Below are positions 1 through 6,722 of a stretch of DNA of 37,970 nt, piece by piece. Numbering within the stretch: the first letter of the stretch is position 1; every line of letters starts with the position of its first letter. The notes under the pieces are model-generated. The model saw nothing but the letters and a program-made list of their open reading frames with translations. It ran no database searches and was not told the DNA's origin. Location of the stretch: NCBI GenBank assembly GCA_910584345.1, contig CAJTZX010000009.1, positions 1-37,970 on the forward strand, written 5' to 3'. This stretch comes from an uncultured Eubacterium sp. (lineage in GTDB: Bacteria; Bacillota; Clostridia; Lachnospirales; Lachnospiraceae). The translations under genes and the position numbers were made by a program.

Positions 1-2
1 GG

Positions 3-59
3 CATGACTTCGTTACGGACATTGATGATAATGGCCATAAGGTAAACATAGCAGAATAA
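3..59 (+). CDS. C-terminal end of an unidentified protein (partial)
   Basis: An open frame enters from the left edge and gives 18 residues, HDFVTDIDDNGHKVNIAE, before a TAA. The piece is acidic and hydrophilic. It is too short to assign to a family. It could equally be the tail of a real gene or a chance open frame, since the next 400 bases are gene debris. Confidence 0.3.
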   Translation, partial: HDFVTDIDDNGHKVNIAE

Positions 60-119
60 TCAGAAGCTGCAAAATGTTGAAAGATATATGTAATTAGAAA
101 TGACAACCTCATAATTTAA

Positions 120-458
120 TTTGCTTGGGATGATGGAAAATTAGTTGGTCTTGTTAATGCAATTGACGATAGTGAATTGACTGCGTATGTTCACTATTTA
201 TGTGTTGATCCGGCATATCAGGGACAAGGTATCGGGAAGATTATGCCAGGCGGTGATATGTATACAAATCATATGGAGTTCATCGAATGGGCAAGAAAAT
301 ATGATACCGGTAGCGTGGATATGAGAAGCAGGGCAAAGCATGTTAAGTTTTATACAAATATCGAAGATGCAATTGCTGGTAAAGACATCATATATACAGA
401 CTCTATACTGGATAAGGCAAAGGAAGATTTGTGTTATTTGTTGGATATGCAGTTATAG
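120..458 (+). pseudogene. GNAT acetyltransferase fragment, apparently joined to a carbamoyltransferase-like segment
   Basis: The frame is open from just after a stop at 117-119 and has no good start codon. Its first 40 or so residues are a typical GNAT core: FAWDDGKLVGLVNA, then YVHYLCVDPAYQGQGIGKIM, which contains the acetyl-CoA pyrophosphate loop Q-G-Q-G-I-G-K. Directly after this the sequence stops looking like GNAT. The stretch FIEWARKYDTGS...IEDAIAGKDIIYTDS resembles the Rossmann half of ornithine/aspartate carbamoyltransferases, where a similar helix is followed by a D-x-I/V-Y-T-D strand. The missing N-terminus and missing GNAT C-terminus make this a remnant. The GNAT part is clear. The carbamoyltransferase match is by eye only. 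Confidence 0.5.
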
Positions 459-489
459 ATGAATTTTAACAAGGAGATGTTCGGAGTAA

Positions 490-825
490 ATGACAATCAG
501 AGAAGCAAATAGAAATGATTTAACTGAAATACTGCAGTTATATCTGTATCTTCATGAAGAAAGTGTTCCGGAAAATACGGAACATTTACAAACCACATGG
601 GATAATATTATAGATGATAAAAACCATCATCTGATAGTCTGTGAAGTAGACTGTAAAATTGTGGCATCCTGCGTTTGTGTAATGATTCCTAATCTCACAA
701 GAAATGTTCGTCCATATGCCTTTGTGGAAAATGTGGTGACACATGAAGCTTATCGAAAGAAGGGTTATGCGACTGCTTGCTTAAATTTTGCAAAGCAAAT
801 TGCAGAAGAGAAGATTTGTCCCTAA
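490..825 (+). pseudogene. GNAT family N-acetyltransferase, C-terminally truncated
   Basis: The product is 111 residues starting MTIREANRNDLTEILQLY, the standard GNAT opening. The start has a GGAG sequence about 4 bases upstream. Strand 4 and the acetyl-CoA loop are present (FVENVVTHEAYRKKGYAT, residues about 79-96, with R-K-K-G-Y-A). The protein then ends at AKQIAEEKICP. Members of this family are usually about 150 residues and finish with a further helix and strand carrying a Y-x-x-x-G-F motif, which is absent here. I looked for the missing part in the other two frames and did not find a convincing continuation. An inactive, truncated gene is therefore likelier than a single frameshift. Substrate unknown. 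Confidence 0.6.
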
Positions 826-910
826 AATGAACTCTGAAAATGATGAGGTCAGTGAAAATGGACAAGCGGAGATTATTCTAAGGGAGAATCTTTGCTGGCA
901 GAGGTGTAGG

Positions 911-1972
911 ATGATAGGATTGAATATTAAGGATACCATAGATGAATATTTATCGGTATCAAAATACATAAATTGGAACGATGATAGTATCTTAGCAAAA
1001 GCAGATGAATTCAAGCAAAACTATACAGATGATGTTGCCTTGATTAAGGCTATTTATGAGTTTGTGCGTGATGAAATAAAACATTCATGGGATGTTCAGG
1101 ACAAGCGTGTGACCAAATCTGCCACAGAAGTGTTGAAACAGGGCGTTGGTATATGTTGGGCAAAATCAAATCTGCTTGCTGCATTACTTCGTGCATGTGG
1201 AATACCAACAGGTATTTGCTATCAGCGTCTTACGTTTGGGGATGTACCCGAAACAGGATTCTGTATTCATGCATTAAATGCAGTTTATATCCAATCATTG
1301 GACAGATGGATTCGTTTGGATGCAAGAGGTAATAAAGAAGGTGTAGATGCACAGTTTAATTTGGAGTTAGAAACATTGGCTTTTCCGGTGCGTAAGGATT
1401 TGGGAGAGGTAGATTATGGGATTGTTTATGCAAATCCATCTGACAAGTTGATGCAGGTATTGGAAGAAAATGCGGATGCACTTTATGTGTATCTGAATTG
1501 CTTGCCAGATAGTATTTTTGAATACAAAAAAGCAATTGTTGAAAATATAGATGAACTGGTAAGAACAAGAATTATTGTTCTTCGTTCAGCCAACAAATTG
1601 TCGGATGATGTGGATATGTCAGTGGTGGAAAAGGAGTCTTATGCATATTATAAGAGGTCGTTAGAAAATGGTGAGCATATTGCATATCTGGTGTATGATA
1701 ACGGAACATTTATCGGTGCAGGTGGTGTCAGCTTTTATCAGGTAATGCCGACATATCATAATCTGACTGGTAAAAAGGCGTATATTATGAATATGTATAC
1801 TGCACCGGAATATAGAAGACAGGGAATTGCAGTTCGCACATTGGATTTACTGGTAAATGATGCGAGGAAACAGGGGGTGTCACAGATTGCCTTAGAGGCA
1901 ACAGATATGGGGCGACCATTGTATGAAAAATATGGATTTGTAAAAATGGAAGATGAAATGGAACTGATATGA
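911..1972 (+). CDS. Transglutaminase-like domain fused to a GNAT acetyltransferase
   Basis: The product is 353 residues in two parts. Residues about 1-200 are a transglutaminase-like cysteine protease fold with the expected catalytic triad: Cys82 (GVGICWAKS), His120 (CIHALNA) and Asp137 (WIRLDARG). Residues about 202-353 are a complete GNAT domain with the acetyl-CoA loop YRRQGIA (301-307) and the ending MGRPLYEKYGFVKME. The frame is open further upstream, but the ATG at 911 has GAGGTG at 901-906 and begins a sensible domain. The junction reads S-I-F-E-Y-K-K-A; free-standing GNATs begin at about this point, so ATT at 1512 sits where an ATG would be expected. Substrates of both domains are unknown. 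The stop overlaps an ATG that opens the next remnant. Confidence 0.75.
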   Translation: MIGLNIKDTIDEYLSVSKYINWNDDSILAKADEFKQNYTDDVALIKAIYEFVRDEIKHSWDVQDKRVTKSATEVLKQGVGICWAKSNLLAALLRACGIPTGICYQRLTFGDVPETGFCIHALNAVYIQSLDRWIRLDARGNKEGVDAQFNLELETLAFPVRKDLGEVDYGIVYANPSDKLMQVLEENADALYVYLNCLPDSIFEYKKAIVENIDELVRTRIIVLRSANKLSDDVDMSVVEKESYAYYKRSLENGEHIAYLVYDNGTFIGAGGVSFYQVMPTYHNLTGKKAYIMNMYTAPEYRRQGIAVRTLDLLVNDARKQGVSQIALEATDMGRPLYEKYGFVKMEDEMELI

Positions 1973-2150
1973 TGCATAAAGTAACAGATTTACAACCCTG
2001 GAAGTGTCTCATGAAACGAATTGTGTGAAAACAATTAGGAGAATTTCGGGATAAAAAGATCCTTGATTTTGGTCGTGGTATCGGAGTAGCTGCAAATTAT
2101 TTGGCTGAACATAATGATGTAACAGTCAAATTCCATATTAAGCATATAAA
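1972..2150 (+). pseudogene. SAM-dependent methyltransferase N-terminal remnant
   Basis: An ATG overlapping the preceding stop (TGATG) opens a frame that ends after 18 codons. After that stop, the same frame encodes LGEFRDKKILDFGRGIGVAA followed by NYLAEHNDVTV. This is motif I of class I methyltransferases: the L-D-x-G-x-G-x-G SAM-binding loop, with one Gly replaced by Arg. Nothing further downstream belongs to a methyltransferase, and a strong hairpin follows immediately. This is the start of a lost gene that was probably coupled to the fusion gene before it. Confidence 0.55.
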
Positions 2151-2152
2151 AT

Positions 2153-2210
2153 CTTCGGGTGTGTCAAATAAACGGTGTAAACTATCACAGATTATTTGAC
2201 ACACCCGAAG
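2153..2210. terminator. Bidirectional hairpin between convergent genes
   Basis: Two perfectly complementary 19-base arms (2153-2171 and 2192-2210) enclose a 20-base loop. The arms are GC-rich at the base (CTTCGGGTGTG) and AT-rich towards the loop. The hairpin sits between the plus-strand methyltransferase remnant and the minus-strand DUF2461 gene. It lacks a long T tract, so termination strength is uncertain. Confidence 0.6.
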
Positions 2211-2251
2211 CCTTTTCCATATGGTATATTTACTTTAATCTGAATGTTTTG

Positions 2252-2935
2252 TTACCTTGTCGGCATCTGAAAGTCCACAAGCGCTTTGTTCAGAAAGTCG
2301 TTAAAAGGTTTCATGATTCGAAATAGTTCTGCTGCTTTTGCAGAAAATGTTTCTGCGTTGCCCAATTCGTCATCTTTTAGTGGATATTCCAGATACCAGC
2401 TCTTAAACTTTAGATATTCTGCCTGCGGATGTTCTTTCTCATATCCTGCGGGAACATTTTTTAATGCTGTTCCCTGTACGGTGAAATTTTTTTCAAACGC
2501 TGGTTCATGGATTATTTTTTCCCATTCTTCTCCATTTCGAACAATATAATCCCGTACCATCGTTGTTGCATCTTTAAACATATCTGCAAATAAGCCGCCG
2601 CCTAAAAAGGACTGGTTTGCGGGTTTTATCATAAGATAATAGCCAACCGGAACAGGTAGCTTGCCTTTAGAGGCAATATGGGCACGGAATGCAGGATTGT
2701 AAGGAGATTTATCATGGCTAAAGCGAGTATCTCTTACAATCTTAAATGTCAGATCTTTTGGATGATTATGTAAAATGCTGCTGTCAAATTTTCCGATTTC
2801 CAGCATGAGTGTCTGTAATAATGCTTCAAATTCAGCATTTGCTTTTTTGTAGTCGTTTTTATTCGCATGATACCATTCACGATTATTGTTTTGACTCAAT
2901 TCTGATAAATATTCCATAATGAATGATGGATTCAT
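2252..2935 (-). CDS. DUF2461 family protein
   Basis: The product is 227 residues, a usual length for the DUF2461 (TIGR02453) family. Recognisable features are the N-terminal LxxLxxNNxxEWYHANKxxY, the central IVRDTRFSHDKSPYNPAFRA block and the YYLMIKPANQSFLGGGL segment. The biochemical function of the family is not known. There is no signal peptide or membrane segment. The start ATG has AAGGAG about 10 bases upstream, just after the stop of the sigma factor gene. The gap between the two genes is 15 bases, so they are very probably cotranscribed and the sigma factor may control this gene. Confidence 0.85.
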   Translation of the reverse strand: MNPSFIMEYLSELSQNNNREWYHANKNDYKKANAEFEALLQTLMLEIGKFDSSILHNHPKDLTFKIVRDTRFSHDKSPYNPAFRAHIASKGKLPVPVGYYLMIKPANQSFLGGGLFADMFKDATTMVRDYIVRNGEEWEKIIHEPAFEKNFTVQGTALKNVPAGYEKEHPQAEYLKFKSWYLEYPLKDDELGNAETFSAKAAELFRIMKPFNDFLNKALVDFQMPTR

Positions 2936-2950
2936 AATCTGTGATCTCCT

Positions 2951-3802
2951 TTATGATTTCTGGATAATGGAAAACTGTGTGGAATCTAAAAATTCCTGGA
3001 TCAGATGTTTTGTGCGTTCAGGAGATTGGTAGGGTTTGCAAAACGAGAAGTCCTGTGAGAAATTGTCGATATCTTCCATAGCATTTTTAACATCTATCAT
3101 AGTCTGAACGGGGATTTCTGTAGCAGTCACATAATAAAGCTGTTGCGGATCTATTCGATGGTTTTGGATTGCGTAATTTACTCTGTCTTTACATTTACAT
3201 TTGCCGCTGCCGTATTCTCCGCAATACCGACCAAGAAAATCTGCCATTTTTTTACGTATTCTGGAAAGCCGCTGCCGATATGCTTCTGGTGTCATTTCTA
3301 AAATATCCCCTGCAATACGGCTGTCAATCCTAAACATGGTACCCAATATGAAAATACATCTGCTTTCGTTATCAAGGCACTGCAGCATCACATTGGTGCA
3401 AGACATTTTCAATTCTTCTGCTAACAGATCTTTTTCTACATTTTGAGTTAAATCTGGCACATCCTGTATGTTCCCGTTTTCTATATCATCTCCATAATAT
3501 TCAAAACTAGGCGCATAGCGGGCGAACATATGCTTTTTGTAATTTTTCAAATGATTGGTGGCTATGCTGAATACCCACGTTGTAAATGAGCTGTCCCCTC
3601 TGAAAGAAGACAGATGTGTAATCATTTTCAATAAAATATCCTGCGTGGCATCTTCTGCATCTGCAAATGTACCAAGCATACGCAGCGATAAATTGAATAC
3701 GATGTTCTGTACACCGGTAACAAGCGTTTCGAGAGCTTGTTTATCGCCTGCAGTGGCTTTCGTAACCAAAGCCTGTAATTCTTCGTTCGTTTTTTTCGTC
3801 AT
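2951..3802 (-). CDS. RNA polymerase sigma factor, ECF type, with a cysteine-containing C-terminal extension
   Basis: The product is 283 residues. Region 2 lies at about 25-95: GTFADAEDATQDILLKM, then FRGDSSFTTWVFSIATNHLKN, the core-binding and -10-recognition segments. Region 4 is a helix-turn-helix at about 145-190 (ILEMTPEAYRQRLSRIRKKM). Ordinary ECF factors end near residue 190. This one continues for about 90 residues, starting with a Cys194-x7-Cys-x-Cys204 cluster (CGEYGSGKCKCK) that could bind a metal. The remainder has no motif I know. The start ATG has AGGAGG 8 bases upstream. No anti-sigma gene is adjacent, so the extension may do the regulating. It is followed by a DUF2461 gene in the same operon. 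Confidence 0.85.
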   Translation of the reverse strand: MTKKTNEELQALVTKATAGDKQALETLVTGVQNIVFNLSLRMLGTFADAEDATQDILLKMITHLSSFRGDSSFTTWVFSIATNHLKNYKKHMFARYAPSFEYYGDDIENGNIQDVPDLTQNVEKDLLAEELKMSCTNVMLQCLDNESRCIFILGTMFRIDSRIAGDILEMTPEAYRQRLSRIRKKMADFLGRYCGEYGSGKCKCKDRVNYAIQNHRIDPQQLYYVTATEIPVQTMIDVKNAMEDIDNFSQDFSFCKPYQSPERTKHLIQEFLDSTQFSIIQKS

Positions 3803-3822
3803 AGATTTTTACCTCCTGTTTA

Positions 3823-3852
3823 ATTAGACAATGCTCCATTGTCTGTGTGACA
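3823..3852 (-). promoter_or_regulatory. Possible self-directed promoter of the sigma factor gene, containing a palindrome
   Basis: Reading the minus strand, TGTCACA (3852-3846) and TGTCTAA (3830-3824) are separated by 15 bases, just upstream of the sigma factor's AGGAGG. The similarity to GTCACA/GTCTAA-type ECF promoters is suggestive only. The spacer contains the perfect palindrome GACAATG-CTC-CATTGTC (3827-3843), which could be an operator or a 5' hairpin. Confidence 0.35.
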
Positions 3853-4063
3853 GAAAATGTTTATTTTTTTGCTTTATAATAAATTTATTTCCTTTTTTGG
3901 TATTTAAGAAAGTATAATACAAAAAATATAAAGCAGCAATAAAGTGTATTCGGATTTATTTTCGGACAAAATGATAGACGGTTACTGTTGCTGTAAGTGG
4001 TGCAAGAAAAAACAGTAAGTTTTCGGGGGATTGGCTGAGCGCTGTTTATTTATTCAAGAAGAA

Positions 4064-4092
4064 TTGAAAAAGTGAATATTTTTTTGTATAAT
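4064..4092 (+). promoter_or_regulatory. Sigma-A type promoter for the two GNAT genes
   Basis: TTGAAA at 4064-4069 and a consensus TATAAT at 4087-4092 are separated by 17 bases. The start of the first GNAT gene follows about 60 bases downstream. The rest of the gap from 3853 to 4063 is AT-rich and shows no gene or clear structure. Confidence 0.7.
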
Positions 4093-4153
4093 GAAAAAAT
4101 AGTGTTAACACAGCGGAAACAAAATGAGAAAGCAGTATTTTGGGAGGGAAGAT

Positions 4154-4612
4154 ATGGAATATATAACAGCACATCCTGGCATGGAAGATGCAATTTACAA
4201 TGTTTTACATACTACAATTGAAACAATATATCCAAAGTATTATCCAAAAGAAGTGGCACATTTTTTTTGCAGACATCATAGCAAGGCTCATATTTTGGAT
4301 GGTATTGCATCCGGAAATATGGGTGTGTTGACAGACGGTGACAGTATTGTTGGAACCGGATGCTATGACTGCAATCATATTACAGGTTTGTATGTTTTGC
4401 CGCATTATCAGAATCGGGGCTGCGGGACGCAGATTATGGATTGTTTAGAAGCGGAAATTATAAAAAAGCATCGTGTAGCTGTTCTTGATGCTTCACTGCC
4501 GGCAGTATTCTTATATGAGCATAGAGGCTATCAAACGGTAGGACATGGAATTTACGAATTGGATCATGATGTTAAGCTGGTTTATGAAATTATGGAAAAA
4601 AGACTGGGGTGA
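4154..4612 (+). CDS. GNAT family N-acetyltransferase
   Basis: The product is 152 residues and is a complete single GNAT domain. The core strand and acetyl-CoA loop are HITGLYVLPHYQNRGCGTQI (loop Q-N-R-G-C-G-T), and the last part has LYEHRGYQTVGHG, matching the usual C-terminal motif. An upstream ATG at 4124 is in frame, but the ATG at 4154 is preceded by GGGAGGG at 4142-4148 with proper spacing and begins where the fold begins. Substrate cannot be deduced. The stop codon touches the ATG of the next gene, so the two are translationally coupled. Confidence 0.8.
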   Translation: MEYITAHPGMEDAIYNVLHTTIETIYPKYYPKEVAHFFCRHHSKAHILDGIASGNMGVLTDGDSIVGTGCYDCNHITGLYVLPHYQNRGCGTQIMDCLEAEIIKKHRVAVLDASLPAVFLYEHRGYQTVGHGIYELDHDVKLVYEIMEKRLG

Positions 4613-5353
4613 ATGAAATTGCAAATGGAAGAGTTGTTTCATAATTGGGACGAGACAATCATATGGTCTTGCTTACAAGGTGTGATGGGAAATGTATATA
4701 CAAATGCTTCGAAGGATGCAGCGGTGGCAATGTTAGGAGATTTTGCTTTTGTTGCAGGGAAACCGAGTGAAGAGTTCATGAAATGCTATCGGGAAAGCTG
4801 TAAACAGGATTTTGTCATTATGGTACCTCAAAATGCCGAGTGGGCGAAGCTGATTGAAAGATGTTACGGAGATAAAGCGAAAAAAGTATCAAGATATGCA
4901 ATGAAAAAAGAAAAAGGAATCTTTGATATTTCTAAGCTTCAGAAGGCGATGATGGATTTGCCAGAAGGATATGAATTAAAATTAATAGGAGAGCATGAAT
5001 ATATTTTATGCCAGGATCATAGATGGGCCAGTGACCTTGTATCGCAGTTTCCAGATTATCAGATCTATAAAAATCTGGGATTGGGAGCAGTTGTCCTAAA
5101 AAATGGAGAACTGGTAGCAGGCGCTTCTTCCTATAGCAGGTACAGGGAAGGGATTGAGATTGAAGTTGACACAAGAAAAGATCATAGAAGAAAAGGACTG
5201 GCATACGTGTGTGGGGCAAGGCTTATTTTAGAATGTTTAGAAAGAGGATTGTATCCGAGTTGGGATGCGCAGAATATGTGGTCTGTAGAATTGGCCAAGA
5301 AACTGGGATATCACTTTAGTCATGTATACATAGCTTATGAAATAGTTGCTTAA
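4613..5353 (+). CDS. GNAT acetyltransferase of the PF12746-like group
   Basis: The product is 246 residues. The N-terminal half (ETIIWSCLQGVMGNVYTNA, then GDFAFVAGKPSEEF) is the helper domain typical of this larger GNAT group. The C-terminal half carries the catalytic GNAT fold with EIEVDTRKDHRRKGLAYV, containing the acetyl-CoA loop H-R-R-K-G-L-A, and ends with SWDAQNMWSVELAKKLGYHF. The ATG directly abuts the previous TGA. Proteins of this group modify unknown small molecules. It shares one transcript with the preceding GNAT. Confidence 0.8.
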   Translation: MKLQMEELFHNWDETIIWSCLQGVMGNVYTNASKDAAVAMLGDFAFVAGKPSEEFMKCYRESCKQDFVIMVPQNAEWAKLIERCYGDKAKKVSRYAMKKEKGIFDISKLQKAMMDLPEGYELKLIGEHEYILCQDHRWASDLVSQFPDYQIYKNLGLGAVVLKNGELVAGASSYSRYREGIEIEVDTRKDHRRKGLAYVCGARLILECLERGLYPSWDAQNMWSVELAKKLGYHFSHVYIAYEIVA

Positions 5354-5363
5354 GGAACTGTGA

Positions 5364-5534
5364 GTAAATTGCAAAGTTGGAATTGCTTTTCATACATTGG
5401 ATTATTTAGTCGGGGAAGCAAAGACGCAGGGTATCTTATCCATTTTGCTGGAAGCGACAGATATGGGCAGGCCATTGTATGAGAGGTATGGATTTGTAAA
5501 GATGGAGGCTGAAATGGAACCGAATGGATTTTGA
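5364..5534 (+). pseudogene. C-terminal GNAT remnant, paralogue of the GNAT half of the gene at 911-1972
   Basis: From 5379 the frame reads GIAFHTLDYLVGEAKTQGI, then LLEATDMGRPLYERYGFVKM and EAEMEPNGF, ending at TGA. It lines up without gaps with residues 305-350 of the fusion protein encoded at 911-1972 (GIAVRTLDLLVNDARKQGV, then TDMGRPLYEKYGFVKM). There is no start codon, and a stop lies in frame at 5361-5363. Only about 50 of the 150 residues of a GNAT remain. It is either a decayed duplicate or what was left after a recombination between copies. Confidence 0.75.
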
Positions 5535-5574
5535 AGAAGCAACTACGAGGTAGTATGAGGAGGTTAAAAAGAGG

Positions 5575-6459
5575 ATGCAGGTAAAAAAAGCATTTCAAGA
5601 TTGTAAACAGATGGCCAGAGTCATTCGAGCAGCAGTGATTTTGTGTATAGCGGCATTTATGATATGGACGCAGAATATAATTGCCAGTAATGCAAAAAGC
5701 AATTCTCAAATAAGACCATCTACAACACCGTCAGCATATTCAGAATATACCGGTTATATGGATAAGTGCGTGCAATGGACCGGATATCGACAATTTGAAA
5801 ATCAGGATTATGACGGAGATGGGCGTATAGACAGAGTGTTTCGTACATATCAAAAAAACACAGAATACTGCCATTACAAAATATTATTTGGAAATCAGAT
5901 GGTCATAGATGTTAGCAATCAGGTGCCTGCGATTGGAACCCCGTCTATCCAGGCAGCTGATATAAATGGTGATGGCAAAAATGAGATTATCTTTACTTTA
6001 CAGTATGATATGAGCTCGGATATGAGAGCATTTGGAGATCTCATTGTTTATGAAAAAAAAGGAGATGTTTATGTAGAGGCGCAGCTGCCCTTTGAGAGAA
6101 GCGGGCAAGGCTATACGCAGGGGGTAACAGTACACTATAAAAAGAAACAGAAACAGCTGATTACGGTTTCGCTTGATGATATTGCATATAACGTGGACGT
6201 TCCAATTAGTCAGGAATTGTGGAAGACATGCTTTTACAAGGATTATTTTAAATATACAAGTGTAGTTAGTACGGTCTGGGATACATTTGTGATGCAAGAT
6301 GGTGAGGATGCGCAGCTGGTATGCAGCGTTCATTTGTTTGATAAATGGTCCAATTATGGATTGATTTTAAAGCTTAGTTATGAAGATCAGCGTTATATCA
6401 TAAAAGACGTGATATTGACAAGCGATGAGTTTGCTGTTCATCCCTACAGGTATAACTGA
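5575..6459 (+). CDS. Exported or membrane-anchored protein with two DxDGDG-type calcium-loop motifs
   Basis: The product is 294 residues of no family I can name. Residues about 20-42 form a hydrophobic signal or anchor segment (VIRAAVILCIAAFMIW). The outer part has two loops resembling VCBS/FG-GAP or dockerin-like calcium sites: DYDGDGRIDRV (about residue 80) and DINGDGKNEIIF (about 130). This points to a small beta-propeller-like or calcium-stabilised surface domain. GAGGAGG lies at 5557-5563, 11 bases before the chosen ATG, which is the first in the frame. A terminator-like hairpin follows at 6610. Function unknown. Confidence 0.6.
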   Translation: MQVKKAFQDCKQMARVIRAAVILCIAAFMIWTQNIIASNAKSNSQIRPSTTPSAYSEYTGYMDKCVQWTGYRQFENQDYDGDGRIDRVFRTYQKNTEYCHYKILFGNQMVIDVSNQVPAIGTPSIQAADINGDGKNEIIFTLQYDMSSDMRAFGDLIVYEKKGDVYVEAQLPFERSGQGYTQGVTVHYKKKQKQLITVSLDDIAYNVDVPISQELWKTCFYKDYFKYTSVVSTVWDTFVMQDGEDAQLVCSVHLFDKWSNYGLILKLSYEDQRYIIKDVILTSDEFAVHPYRYN

Positions 6460-6609
6460 CACGTTTCGGTATTCTTCACATTTACCCTGTATCCCCTGAT
6501 CTGTTCATGAACATCCGTATCGGTTTGTCATAATATTCACTCTCACCAAATTTGTTTGGTGTCCTTCCGTTAGTTTATTTTTAGATTTTTTCTAATTGAT
6601 ATTAAATGA

Positions 6610-6654
6610 AAAAGGTGTAAAACCTTGTTAATTTAGTAAGACTTTACACCTTTT
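6610..6654. terminator. Bidirectional terminator between convergent genes
   Basis: The arms AAAAGGTGTAAA (6610-6621) and TTTACACCTTTT (6643-6654) are perfectly complementary over 12 bases. There is an A tract on the left and a T tract on the right, so the hairpin can serve both the plus-strand exported protein gene and the minus-strand ABC-F gene. A smaller CACCAAA/TTTGGTG hairpin lies at 6544-6561. Confidence 0.7.
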
Positions 6655-6722
6655 GGGTTAGTTGTTATTTAAGTTATGATTCATTACCATCTTCAAGCAT
6701 TGACTGAAAAATGACCCTTACT

